Below are positions 8,496-17,049 of a stretch of DNA of 64,000 nt, piece after piece; positions within the stretch are counted from its first letter, which is position 1, and every line of letters starts with the position of its first letter. The notes beneath the pieces are model-generated. The model did no database searches. It was not told where the DNA came from and was given only the letters and a program-made list of their open reading frames with translations. The translations under genes and the position numbers were made by a program. Source of the DNA: Flavobacterium terrigena (lineage in GTDB: Bacteria; Bacteroidota; Bacteroidia; Flavobacteriales; Flavobacteriaceae); assembly GCF_900108955.1 (NCBI RefSeq), contig NZ_FNYA01000001.1:558001-622000 (forward strand). Direction: 5' to 3'.

Positions 8496-11045
8496 ATGGA
8501 AGATAATTTTTCACCAAGAGTCAAAGATGTGATTCAGTTCAGCAAAGAAGAAGCCTTACGTTTAGGGCACGACTTTATTGGTACTGAGCATTTACTTTTA
8601 GGTATATTAAGAGATGGAAACGGAAGTGCTATTGATATTTTGAACTTTTTGAATATTAATTTCGATTTACTTAGAAAAAAAGTTGAAGTATTAAGTCCAG
8701 CTAATCCAAGTGGCGTAGCAAATAACGATAAGAAAAATCTACACTTGACCAGACAAGCAGAAAGAGCATTAAAATACACCTTTTTAGAAGCAAAAGTTTT
8801 TAATACAACATCAATAAGCACCGCTTTATTATTATTGTGTATTTTAAAAAATGAAAACGACCCTACAACTAAGTTGTTAAACAAGTTGAAAATTAATTAT
8901 GAAAACGTAAAAGATATTTATATGAGCCTGAACAACAGTGAAGATGACAATATTTTAAAAAATTCGCCAAGAGCAGAAAACTTTGACGATTCTGGCGATG
9001 ATAATTTTAAAGATAGCGGTGCAACTCCGCCAAGTAATAGCGGAAGCAAAACTACTAAAAAGTCTAAAACTCCAGTATTAGATAATTTCGGAAGAGATTT
9101 AACCGAAATGGCTGAAGAAGGAAAATTAGACCCAGTGGTTGGACGTGAAAAAGAAATTGAACGTGTTTCGCAAATTTTAAGTAGAAGAAAGAAAAATAAT
9201 CCACTTTTAATTGGGGAACCAGGTGTGGGGAAATCTGCCATTGCGGAAGGTTTAGCCTTAATGATTGTAAAGAAAAAAGTGTCTCGTATTTTATTCAACA
9301 AACGAGTTGTGACTTTAGACTTAGCATCTTTAGTGGCTGGAACGAAATACCGTGGTCAGTTCGAAGAACGTATGAAAGCAGTCATGAACGAACTAGAAAA
9401 AAACGACGATATTATTCTATTCATTGATGAAATTCATACTATTGTTGGCGCAGGTGGTGCAACAGGTTCGCTTGATGCAAGTAACATGTTTAAACCCGCT
9501 TTAGCACGTGGAGAAATTCAATGTGTGGGCGCAACAACTTTAGATGAATACAGACAATACATTGAAAAAGATGGCGCTTTAGAACGTCGTTTTCAAAAAG
9601 TAATTGTAGAACCAACTACAGTTGAAGAAACAATTATCATTTTAAATAATATTAAAGGTAAATACGAAGATCATCATAACGTAACTTATACTCCAGAAGC
9701 TATTGAAGCTTGTGTGAAATTAACGAGTCGTTATATGACCGATCGTTTTTTACCAGACAAAGCTATTGATGCTTTAGACGAAGCAGGTTCTCGCGTTCAC
9801 ATCACAAATATTGAAGTGCCAAAACAAATTTTAGAATTAGAAAAACAATTAGAAGAAGTTCGTGAATTGAAAAATTCGGTTGTTAAAAAACAAAAATTTG
9901 AAGAAGCTGCGAAATTACGTGACGACGAAAAGAAAATTGAAAAAGACTTAGCCATTGCTCAAGAGAAATGGGAAGAAGATTCAAAATCGAACCGAGTTAT
10001 TGTTACTGAAGATAATGTTGCCGATGTGGTATCAATGATGACAGGAATTCCTGTAAACAGAATTGCACAAACAGAAAGTAATAAATTAGCACATTTACCA
10101 GAACTTATCAAAGGAAAAGTAATTGGACAAGATGAAGCAGTTCAAAAAATTGCCAAATCAATTCAACGAAATAGAGCCGGATTAAAAGATCCAAACAAAC
10201 CAATCGGTTCGTTTATCTTTTTAGGTTCAACTGGAGTTGGAAAAACGCAATTAGCGAAAGTTTTAGCGAAAGAATTATTTGACTCTGAAGATGCGTTAGT
10301 GCGTATCGATATGAGTGAATACATGGAGAAATTTGCGATTTCTCGTTTAGTTGGAGCACCTCCAGGATATGTTGGTTACGAAGAAGGCGGACAATTAACA
10401 GAGAAAATCAGAAGAAAACCATACGCGGTTGTATTACTTGATGAAATTGAAAAAGCACATCCAGACGTATTTAACATGATGCTTCAAGTTTTAGACGATG
10501 GATTCTTAACAGATAGTTTAGGTCGTAAAATCGATTTTAGAAATACGATTATCATCATGACTTCTAATATTGGTGCACGTCAATTGAAAGACTTCGGTCA
10601 AGGTGTTGGTTTTGGAACATCTGCTAAAACTGCTCAAGCTGATGATTACAGTAAATCAGTAATAGAAAATGCTTTAAAGAAAGCCTTTGCTCCAGAATTC
10701 TTAAATAGAATTGATGATGTAATTGTTTTCAACAGTTTAGAAAAACACGATATTGATCAAATTATCGATATCGAAATGGAAAAACTGATCCTAAGAGTAA
10801 AAGATTTAGGTTACACTTTAAATATTACAGAGAAGGCCAAAGATTTCATTGCTGAAAAAGGTTTCGATAAACAATTTGGAGCGCGTCCATTAAAAAGAGC
10901 GATTCAAAAATATGTAGAAGATGCTTTAGCTGAAGAAATTATTACTTCAAAAATTCATGAAGGCGATATCATCTTTATGGATTTAGATGAAGCTGCTTTA
11001 GAGCTGACAATCAAAATAGAAAAAACAGAAAAACCTGCTAATTAG
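8496..11045 (+). CDS. clpC: ATP-dependent Clp protease ATP-binding subunit ClpC
   Basis: An 849-aa Hsp100 unfoldase that feeds substrates to ClpP. The N-terminal Clp_N double repeat (about 1-145) opens with FSPRVKDVIQFSKEEA and GTEHLLLGILRDG. The first AAA domain has Walker A GEPGVGKSA and Walker B LFIDEIHTIVGAGG. A UVR-type middle segment KQKFEEAAKLRDDEKK distinguishes ClpC from ClpB, which has a much longer coiled coil. The second AAA domain has GSTGVGKTQ and VVLLDEIEKAHPDV. A C-terminal D2-small domain follows. A linker rich in S, D and N (about 150-190) joins the N domain to D1. Cytoplasmic, single-gene unit with its own terminator. Confidence 0.97.
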   Translation: MEDNFSPRVKDVIQFSKEEALRLGHDFIGTEHLLLGILRDGNGSAIDILNFLNINFDLLRKKVEVLSPANPSGVANNDKKNLHLTRQAERALKYTFLEAKVFNTTSISTALLLLCILKNENDPTTKLLNKLKINYENVKDIYMSLNNSEDDNILKNSPRAENFDDSGDDNFKDSGATPPSNSGSKTTKKSKTPVLDNFGRDLTEMAEEGKLDPVVGREKEIERVSQILSRRKKNNPLLIGEPGVGKSAIAEGLALMIVKKKVSRILFNKRVVTLDLASLVAGTKYRGQFEERMKAVMNELEKNDDIILFIDEIHTIVGAGGATGSLDASNMFKPALARGEIQCVGATTLDEYRQYIEKDGALERRFQKVIVEPTTVEETIIILNNIKGKYEDHHNVTYTPEAIEACVKLTSRYMTDRFLPDKAIDALDEAGSRVHITNIEVPKQILELEKQLEEVRELKNSVVKKQKFEEAAKLRDDEKKIEKDLAIAQEKWEEDSKSNRVIVTEDNVADVVSMMTGIPVNRIAQTESNKLAHLPELIKGKVIGQDEAVQKIAKSIQRNRAGLKDPNKPIGSFIFLGSTGVGKTQLAKVLAKELFDSEDALVRIDMSEYMEKFAISRLVGAPPGYVGYEEGGQLTEKIRRKPYAVVLLDEIEKAHPDVFNMMLQVLDDGFLTDSLGRKIDFRNTIIIMTSNIGARQLKDFGQGVGFGTSAKTAQADDYSKSVIENALKKAFAPEFLNRIDDVIVFNSLEKHDIDQIIDIEMEKLILRVKDLGYTLNITEKAKDFIAEKGFDKQFGARPLKRAIQKYVEDALAEEIITSKIHEGDIIFMDLDEAALELTIKIEKTEKPAN

Positions 11046-11058
11046 CAGGTTTTTTTTT
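11031..11058. terminator. Terminator of clpC overlapping its stop codon
   Basis: A perfect 22-bp palindrome (AAACCTGCTAA and its complement) followed by T residues to 11058. The clpC TAG lies inside the stem. The neighbouring gcvT gene is convergent and ends 19 bp beyond, so the hairpin may serve both. Confidence 0.85.
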
Positions 11059-11076
11059 ATCTCTAAAATAAAATTC

Positions 11077-12159
11077 TTATTTCTTCAAAAATGGCGTTTT
11101 AACCACTTTTGCTTTAATATCTTTATTTCTAATTCTAATATAAATTTCAGAATCTGGAGTTGCTAATTCAGTTGGAACATATCCCATACCAATTGCAATT
11201 CCTAATGATGGCGACTGAGTTCCTGAAGTTACAATTCCAACTACATTTCCGTTCGCATCAGCAATTTCATAATCGTGACGAGGAATTCCTCTATCAACCA
11301 TTTCAAAACCAACTAATTTTCTAGAAACACCAGCTTCTTTTTGTTTTTTCAAGTTTTCAGAATTTGTAAATTCTTTATCAAACTTCGTAATCCAACCTAA
11401 ACCAGCTTCTAAAGGCGAAGTTGTATCGTTAATATCATTTCCGTATAAACAGAATCCCATTTCTAAACGTAACGTATCACGAGCTGCTAAACCAATTGGC
11501 TTAATTCCGAATGCTGCACCAGCTTCAAAAACCTTTGCCCAAATTGTTACTGCATCTTCATTTTTAAAGTAAATTTCAAATCCACCAGAACCAGTATAAC
11601 CTGTAGCCGAAACAATTACATCTTGTTTTCCAGCAAATTCACCAATTTGAAAAGAATAATATGGCATATTAGCTAAATCGATTGAAGTCAAACTCTGCAT
11701 CGCTTCTGCCGCTTTTGGACCTTGAATTGCTAATAAAGAATAACCATCAGAAAGATCTTGCATGTCAACACCTAAATCATTGTGTGATGAAATCCAATTC
11801 CAATCTTTTTCAATGTTTGAAGCGTTAACTACTAACATATAATGATTGTCAGCAATTTTATATACAATTAAATCATCAACAATTCCACCTTCATTATTTG
11901 GTAAGCAAGAATATTGCGCTTTTCCGTCTACTAATTTAGACGCGTCATTTGAAGTTACTTTCTGAATTAAAGCTAAAGCGTTTTCTCCTTTTAAGAAAAA
12001 TTCACCCATGTGAGAAACATCAAAAACACCCACTCCAGTTCTTACTGTTTCGTGTTCTGCGTTTACTCCTTCATATTGAACAGGCATATTGTAACCTGCA
12101 AACGGAACCATTTTTGCTCCTAAACTTTCGTGAATAGCTGTTAATGCTGTATTTTTCAT
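11077..12159 (-). CDS. gcvT: Aminomethyltransferase (glycine cleavage system T protein)
   Basis: A 360-aa T protein of the glycine cleavage system. It takes the aminomethyl group from lipoylated GcvH and passes the methylene to tetrahydrofolate with release of ammonia. The GCV_T domain begins with the conserved [13 protein letters not shown] and [10 protein letters not shown]. The substrate region has DLIVYKI and [10 protein letters not shown], and later [28 protein letters not shown] and the C-terminal beta-barrel [15 protein letters not shown]. Full length for the family. gcvH and gcvP are not in the window, as is common in Bacteroidota. I see no glycine riboswitch upstream. Confidence 0.97.
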   Translation of the reverse strand: MKNTALTAIHESLGAKMVPFAGYNMPVQYEGVNAEHETVRTGVGVFDVSHMGEFFLKGENALALIQKVTSNDASKLVDGKAQYSCLPNNEGGIVDDLIVYKIADNHYMLVVNASNIEKDWNWISSHNDLGVDMQDLSDGYSLLAIQGPKAAEAMQSLTSIDLANMPYYSFQIGEFAGKQDVIVSATGYTGSGGFEIYFKNEDAVTIWAKVFEAGAAFGIKPIGLAARDTLRLEMGFCLYGNDINDTTSPLEAGLGWITKFDKEFTNSENLKKQKEAGVSRKLVGFEMVDRGIPRHDYEIADANGNVVGIVTSGTQSPSLGIAIGMGYVPTELATPDSEIYIRIRNKDIKAKVVKTPFLKK

Positions 12160-12324
12160 TGTATGTAGTTAAAAAATTTGAAGTTGCTAATGTATTGAAA
12201 ATTCTTAAAAAAATAAACGCAAAAAGGCACAAATATTAAGAATAACACAAAATAACGTTTTAATACTAATAATAGTTGCATTTTAAGAATTGTTTATGGA
12301 ATTTTGTCATCTAAAACCAAACTA

Positions 12325-13812
12325 ATGCATTACATAGATTCATCATTACTTACTATTGATAAAGTTAGAGAAATTATTTTCGAAGGAAAAAAATTAGCAC
12401 TTTCAGAAGAAGCTACTTCAAAAATTGAAAGATGTAGAACTTATTTAGACGAAAAAATGGCTTCACATGATGGTGCTATTTACGGAATTAATACCGGTTT
12501 TGGTTCGTTATACAACATTAAGATTTCTGCAGAAAACTTAACAAAACTTCAAGAAAACCTAATGAAATCTCACGCTTGTGGAACAGGTGACGAAGTTCCT
12601 CATGAGATTGTAAAAATAATGTTGTTATTGAAAATCCAATCGTTAAGTTACGGACATTCAGGTGTGCAATTAGTAACAGTGCAACGTTTGATTGATTTTT
12701 ACAATAATGATATTTTACCAGTAGTTTACACGCAAGGTTCATTAGGAGCAAGCGGCGATTTATCACCATTAGCACATTTATGTTTGCCATTAATTTCTGA
12801 AGGAGAAGTATATTACGATGGATTCCGTCAACCAGCAGATAAAGTTTTAGCAAAATTAAACTTATCTCCTATTACTTTAAAATCTAAAGAAGGTTTAGCC
12901 TTATTGAATGGAACGCAGTTTATGAGTGCTTATGGTGTTTATAACTTGATTCAAGCAGATAAATTATCACAATTAGCAAATATCATCGGAGCTGTTTCTT
13001 TAGAAGGTTTTGATGGAAGAAAAGAACCGTTTAATGAATTGATTCATTTGGTTCGACCACATAAAGGACAATTATCAACGGCTCAACATATGTTAGAGTT
13101 GTTAGAAGATAGCGAAATTATCGCACAACCTAAAAAACACGTTCAAGATCCGTATTCTTTCAGATGTATTCCACAAGTTCATGGTGCTTCTAAAGATGTG
13201 ATTGACCACGTGAAAAAAGTATTTACTACGGAAATTAATTCGGTAACGGATAATCCAAATATTTTTGTGGGTGAAGATGAAATTATTTCTGGTGGAAATT
13301 TCCACGGACAACCTTTAGCGATGTCTTTAGATTATTTAGGAATTGCTTTGGCAGAATTAGGAAGTATTTCAGAAAGAAGAACATATCAATTAATTTCTGG
13401 TTTAAGAGAATTGCCTGCGTTTTTAGTAAGCAATCCTGGATTAAACTCTGGATTTATGATTCCACAATATACAGCAGCAAGTATTGTTAGTCAGAATAAA
13501 CAATTGGCAACACCAGCAAGTATTGATAGTATTGTTTCGAGTAACGGACAAGAAGATCACGTGAGTATGGGTGCGAATGCTGCGACAAAAACATTAAAAA
13601 TTGTTGAGAATTTAGAGCGTATTTTAGCTATTGAATTATTCAACGCATCGCAAGCTATTGAATTCAGAAGACCTTTAAAATCTAGTGATTTCATTGAAAT
13701 GTTTGTGAAGACTTACCGAGAAGATGTGCCTTTGGTTACTGAAGATAGAATTTTACATTACGATATAGAAAAATCAATTCAGTTTTTGAAAAGTTTTCAA
13801 GTAGAAGCATAA
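12325..13812 (+). CDS. hutH: Histidine ammonia-lyase
   Basis: A 495-aa MIO-dependent lyase that converts L-histidine to urocanate and ammonia. The cofactor-forming triad Ala-Ser-Gly sits in GSLGASGDLSPLAH. The selectivity-loop residues are Ser-His in LMKSHACGTG, as in true histidine ammonia-lyases, rather than the His-Leu of tyrosine ammonia-lyases. The ATG at 12325 gives MHYIDSS and matches the family start; an upstream in-frame TTG at 12304 would add seven residues and seems less likely. No hutU, hutI or hutG lies beside it, so the histidine-degradation genes are scattered or it serves another pathway. Confidence 0.9.
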   Translation: MHYIDSSLLTIDKVREIIFEGKKLALSEEATSKIERCRTYLDEKMASHDGAIYGINTGFGSLYNIKISAENLTKLQENLMKSHACGTGDEVPHEIVKIMLLLKIQSLSYGHSGVQLVTVQRLIDFYNNDILPVVYTQGSLGASGDLSPLAHLCLPLISEGEVYYDGFRQPADKVLAKLNLSPITLKSKEGLALLNGTQFMSAYGVYNLIQADKLSQLANIIGAVSLEGFDGRKEPFNELIHLVRPHKGQLSTAQHMLELLEDSEIIAQPKKHVQDPYSFRCIPQVHGASKDVIDHVKKVFTTEINSVTDNPNIFVGEDEIISGGNFHGQPLAMSLDYLGIALAELGSISERRTYQLISGLRELPAFLVSNPGLNSGFMIPQYTAASIVSQNKQLATPASIDSIVSSNGQEDHVSMGANAATKTLKIVENLERILAIELFNASQAIEFRRPLKSSDFIEMFVKTYREDVPLVTEDRILHYDIEKSIQFLKSFQVEA

Positions 13813-13838
13813 TTTAAGGCAAAAGATAAAAGTAAAAT

Positions 13839-13874
13839 GGCAAAAGTTAATCATTTAAACTTTTGCCTTTTTTT
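13839..13874. terminator. Bidirectional terminator hutH / TolB-like gene
   Basis: The 10-bp stem GGCAAAAGTT / AACTTTTGCC with a 9-nt loop is followed by seven T residues on the plus strand. It lies between two convergent genes. Confidence 0.85.
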
Positions 13875-13879
13875 ATTAA

Positions 13880-14767
13880 TTATTCTTTCCAAAAAGGCGT
13901 TTCATCTCGTTTGGGTTGCGTGGTTAATCTTCGTAATTCTTTGGTATGAATATTTATCATCCAAATATCATAATTTTCTGAATTTCCACGAGTAAAAGCA
14001 AGCCAATTCCCGTCTGGTGACCAACAAGGTGAAAAATCTTGCAGAGCATCATTCGTTAAGTTGACAATATTCGTTCCGTCACTATTCATGATAAAAATAT
14101 CGTAATTACCAGTTATTTCATCTCTACCAAAAAAAGTGATTTTTTTATTATCTGGAGAAAATTTGGCGCCAGAATCGAAACCTCTTTTGAAAGTCAAACG
14201 TGTTTCGGTTTTTGTTTTTATATCTAATAGAAAGATTTCTCCATTACTCACTTCAACAAAATCCGTTTTCTCGACTATTTCTCTTGTAAAAAGTAACTTT
14301 CTGCTGTTTTTTGAAAAACAAGGTGATTCTTCGTAAAGTGAATTATTGGTTAATCGTATAGTAGTTTTATTTTCCAAGTTCATCAAATAGATTTCTCCAT
14401 TTTCATTATCTCTATCCGATTGAAAGGCTAATAATTTTCCATTAGGAGCAATTTCTGGAACTCTGTCGTTTGCTTTGTTTGAAGTTAAATTGATTGGATT
14501 GGTTCCGTCTGAATTGATACTGTAAATTTCTTCGTTTCCATCTCTATTAGTATAGAAATAGATGGTTTCTCCATTTATCGACCAACAATATCCATAATCT
14601 AGTTTGGGATGATTGGAAATATTTTGAACATTACTTCCATCGGCATTCATCGTATAAATTTCGAAATTGCCATTTTGTTTTGATGTATAACCGATTGTTC
14701 CTTTTGGCTCTTGTGAAGAAATGATTCCAAAAGTTAACAAACCAGTTATAATCAGTAGCGTTTTCAT
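13880..14767 (-). CDS. Secreted TolB-like PD40 beta-propeller protein
   Basis: A 295-aa protein with a signal peptide (MKTLLIITGLLTFGIISSQ). At least six PD40 (WD40-like TolB) blades are visible by the recurring pattern EIYxMNxDGxN: FEIYTMNADGSN, EEIYSINSDGTN, GEIYLMN, GEIFLLD, YDIFIMNSDGTN and YDIWMINI. Each blade is preceded by a SPDG/APNG-like turn. This is the TolB-propeller fold, but the N-terminal TolB domain is missing, so it is not TolB of the Tol-Pal system. It is the last gene of the minus-strand run; its start overlaps the stop of the DUF1304 gene by 4 bp. Role unknown. Confidence 0.85.
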   Translation of the reverse strand: MKTLLIITGLLTFGIISSQEPKGTIGYTSKQNGNFEIYTMNADGSNVQNISNHPKLDYGYCWSINGETIYFYTNRDGNEEIYSINSDGTNPINLTSNKANDRVPEIAPNGKLLAFQSDRDNENGEIYLMNLENKTTIRLTNNSLYEESPCFSKNSRKLLFTREIVEKTDFVEVSNGEIFLLDIKTKTETRLTFKRGFDSGAKFSPDNKKITFFGRDEITGNYDIFIMNSDGTNIVNLTNDALQDFSPCWSPDGNWLAFTRGNSENYDIWMINIHTKELRRLTTQPKRDETPFWKE

Positions 14768-15126
14768 CTCAGAAAGACTAAAATAATTCCAATAATTGCG
14801 GGAATTCCTTGTACGAAAAAGATTCTTTTAGAAACCGAATACCAACCATATAAAGCGGCGACTAAAACACAACCTAAGAAAAAGAAAGCGATATTTTTAC
14901 TCCAAATAATATCGGAAATAAATAAAGACCAAAGTAATCCTGCTGCTAAAAATCCGTTATACAAACCTTGATTTGCTGCTAACGTTTTGGTTGGTTCAAA
15001 CAAATGTTCCGGTAGTGTTTTGAATACTTTTTTACCTGTTGTTGTCCAAACAAACATTTCTAACCATAAAAAATAGATGTGAAGTAATGCTACAATTACA
15101 ATGCTAATGTTTGATACGATTTCCAT
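14764..15126 (-). CDS. DUF1304 family membrane protein
   Basis: A 120-aa protein made almost wholly of four hydrophobic helices (near residues 5-25, 53-71, 77-95 and 100-118). The sequence WLEMFVWTTTGKKVF and NQGLYNGFLAAGL matches what I remember of DUF1304 (YwdK-like) proteins. Inner membrane, function unknown. It overlaps the downstream propeller gene by 4 bp, which points to translational coupling. Confidence 0.85.
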   Translation of the reverse strand: MEIVSNISIVIVALLHIYFLWLEMFVWTTTGKKVFKTLPEHLFEPTKTLAANQGLYNGFLAAGLLWSLFISDIIWSKNIAFFFLGCVLVAALYGWYSVSKRIFFVQGIPAIIGIILVFLR

Positions 15127-15137
15127 AATTACTGATT

Positions 15138-15566
15138 TTAGTTTCTTTCGCTAAATGGCGTAATGATTCCTTTTTCTAAATAGTCTTTGAGTTGGTTTAA
15201 CAACATCGCCCAACAAAAACTAGCAATTCTATATTCTTTAGTAATTGCTTTCCAATTGCTGTGATAGAATTCAATTTCTGATTTTTCCGAATTAATTTCG
15301 TGTATTTTGAAACCAAATTTAGTTGGTAACCATTCTTCCATCGCTTCAGCCATCGAAAATTCGATACATTTATTTTTATCGAACTTAGAAATTTTGGCAA
15401 ACCAATTGAATTCGTCCGTAAAATTTAAATTATAAATTTCTTCTAATTTCGGGTTTCCAGAGCAGCGTAAAGTCCACCAATTGTTTAATCCTTTTGGAGT
15501 AGAAACCGCTTCAAAAAATTTCTCTTTTGAAACATTTACAACGAAATCATGATAGATAGTAAACAT
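15138..15566 (-). CDS. SRPBCC (START/AHSA1-like) domain protein
   Basis: A 142-aa single-domain protein. The N-terminal HDFVVNVSKEKFFEAVSTPKGLNNWW is the usual opening of SRPBCC/AHSA1 proteins, which form a helix-grip fold with a hydrophobic pocket. FGFKIHEINSEKSEIEF and the long C-terminal helix (CWAMLLNQLKDYLEKG) complete it. Ligand unknown. Its ATG overlaps the stop codon of the DUF1272 gene by one base (TAATG), indicating coupled translation. Confidence 0.85.
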   Translation of the reverse strand: MFTIYHDFVVNVSKEKFFEAVSTPKGLNNWWTLRCSGNPKLEEIYNLNFTDEFNWFAKISKFDKNKCIEFSMAEAMEEWLPTKFGFKIHEINSEKSEIEFYHSNWKAITKEYRIASFCWAMLLNQLKDYLEKGIITPFSERN

Positions 15567-15748
15567 TATGCTGAATTTTTACGTTTAGGTCTTTTTACTA
15601 ATTCGCCTTTACAATTTGGGCAAATAAATTCCATTTCACTTGAACAAGTTTCACAAAAAGTGCATTCATAACTACAAATACAAGCTTCCGATTGCATCGT
15701 TAATGAAGTCGTACATTTTTCGCAAACTGTTTTATATTCTAAAGCCAT
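15566..15748 (-). CDS. DUF1272 small cysteine-rich protein
   Basis: A 60-aa protein with nine cysteines arranged in CxxC or closely spaced pairs (CEKC, CICSYEC, CETC, CPNC), so a zinc-ribbon-like metal-binding fold is likely. This length and pattern match DUF1272. TAATG junctions couple it to both neighbours. The basic tail (KRPKRK) could touch nucleic acid. Function unknown. Confidence 0.85.
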   Translation of the reverse strand: MALEYKTVCEKCTTSLTMQSEACICSYECTFCETCSSEMEFICPNCKGELVKRPKRKNSA

Positions 15749-15933
15749 TATTTGTTTTTATTTTTCAATAAATAAACCATAATTGTAGCTCCGAAAATAA
15801 CTTCTAAAACTACACCAATATTGAAAATTAGTGTCGCACCAGGCCATTCCATAATTTTGAATAAAATACCAAAACCTACAATAAAACTGCAACCAATAAT
15901 TATAAGCAATAATTTTCTGAATTTGTCGTCCAT
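15748..15933 (-). CDS. Small GldL-like membrane protein
   Basis: A 61-aa protein with two membrane helices (about 7-26 and 33-55). The stretch LFKIMEWPGA resembles the corresponding helix of GldL, the inner-membrane motor protein of gliding and type IX secretion, but the cytoplasmic part of GldL is absent. It is therefore a GldL-related minipeptide and not the motor subunit. TAATG coupling joins it to the downstream DUF1272 gene. Confidence 0.7.
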   Translation of the reverse strand: MDDKFRKLLLIIIGCSFIVGFGILFKIMEWPGATLIFNIGVVLEVIFGATIMVYLLKNKNK

Positions 15934-15952
15934 TGACTTCTTGTTTTAAATA

Positions 15953-16534
15953 TTAGTCTTTATTGTTAATAGTACGTTCGATTCTTTTATCAGGAATTAA
16001 CCAAAGTAAAGCGACCAAAATATAAATTGCACCAGAAATTTCTACATAAAATTTAGTAAAAATTACCGCGATTATATACAAAATTACGGATAATTTCCCT
16101 TTAAAGTCTTTTCCAACCGCTTTTGCTAAATCGGAATTTTTTCCGTGAGATTGAATAATCACATATTGCAAAATATTAAAAGCAATTCCATTCATTAATA
16201 AAACGATACCATAAAGCATCATTGGAAAACTAGCAAAATGATGTTCACCAATCCAAGCCGTTGCAAATGGGATTAATGACAACCAAAATAATAAATGCAA
16301 ATTTGCCCAAAGAATCCTTCCATTTACACTCTTTACAGTATGCAACATATGATGATGGTTGTTCCAATAAATACCCACATAAATGAAGCTTAAAATATAA
16401 CTTAAAAACTTATGCGACAATAAAATTACAGCTTCAAAAGTGGTATCTGTTGGCACTTTAAACTCCAAAACCATAATCGTTATTATAATGGCTAAAACAC
16501 CATCACTAAAAGCTTCAAGTCTGTTTTTGTTCAT
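15953..16534 (-). CDS. TMEM175-like (DUF1211) membrane protein
   Basis: A 193-aa protein with about five to six membrane helices. It starts with MNKNRLEAFSDGVLAI, the RxxxFSDG signature of the TMEM175/DUF1211 family, whose bacterial members are potassium-permeable tetrameric channels. YWNNHHHMLH after the second or third helix is also typical. Single-repeat length as in bacterial homologues. It follows the YetF-like gene by 2 bp, so they are likely cotranscribed. Ion specificity is inferred from the family. Confidence 0.88.
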   Translation of the reverse strand: MNKNRLEAFSDGVLAIIITIMVLEFKVPTDTTFEAVILLSHKFLSYILSFIYVGIYWNNHHHMLHTVKSVNGRILWANLHLLFWLSLIPFATAWIGEHHFASFPMMLYGIVLLMNGIAFNILQYVIIQSHGKNSDLAKAVGKDFKGKLSVILYIIAVIFTKFYVEISGAIYILVALLWLIPDKRIERTINNKD

Positions 16535-16536
16535 AT

Positions 16537-17049
16537 CTAAGTAGTAATTTCTCCTAAAGTTTTATGAATTCTTTTATGCCTAGTTTGTCTTAAATTTTCT
16601 TTTCCTGAAATAATACTTATACTTCCGTTTAATTCCAGCATAGCTAACTTAACGTGTTTATAATTGTCCACGCCGTGTTCTCTAATTACTTCATCTAATT
16701 CATCCGAAGTAATATCCAATTTGGAAAGCACATTAAAATCAATTTTTCCATCGTGTATTAAAATCTCTGGTTTACTTTGAACTAACCGACTTAAAAAAGG
16801 TGATTTATTAATTATTTTTTTGAAAATATAATTGATTAAAAATAATGAAAAAGCGGCAACAATTCCACCTTCAAGTGAAACATCGCTTCCAACCATTGCG
16901 TTTTGAACCGCGTTACTAATTAATAAAATTAAAACAATGTCTGAAGCATTTAATTGCGATAATTCTTTTTTACCAAAAATACGCAAGGCAATTACCATAA
17001 AAAAGTAAACACAAATGCTTCTTACGACAATGTCTAAATATGGAATCAT
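16537..17049 (-). CDS. DUF421 (YetF-like) membrane protein
   Basis: A 170-aa protein. Three membrane helices occupy about the first 75 residues (IVVRSICVYFFMVIALRIFG, ASDIVLILLISNAVQNAMVG, GGIVAAFSLFLINYIF), with the family motif GKKELSQLNASD. The soluble C-terminal part (about 90-165) has ILIHDGKID and LDEVIREHG, as in YetF/DUF421. YetF-type proteins are implicated in sporulation or membrane stress in Bacillus; here the function is unknown. Its ATG shares a base with the stop of the RimK fusion gene (TAATG). Confidence 0.88.
   Translation of the reverse strand: MIPYLDIVVRSICVYFFMVIALRIFGKKELSQLNASDIVLILLISNAVQNAMVGSDVSLEGGIVAAFSLFLINYIFKKIINKSPFLSRLVQSKPEILIHDGKIDFNVLSKLDITSDELDEVIREHGVDNYKHVKLAMLELNGSISIISGKENLRQTRHKRIHKTLGEITT

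Noticed and set aside
8918..9301. Minus-strand frame of 127 codons inside clpC
   Set aside because: Antisense shadow of the ClpC D1 region; no start context and no recognisable domain.
12160..12303. Glycine riboswitch upstream of gcvT
   Set aside because: The spacer is only 144 bp, AT-rich, and shows none of the paired GC-rich aptamer arms.
12304..12324. TTG start extending hutH by seven residues
   Set aside because: The ATG at 12325 matches the usual N terminus of the family; the extension has no homology signal.
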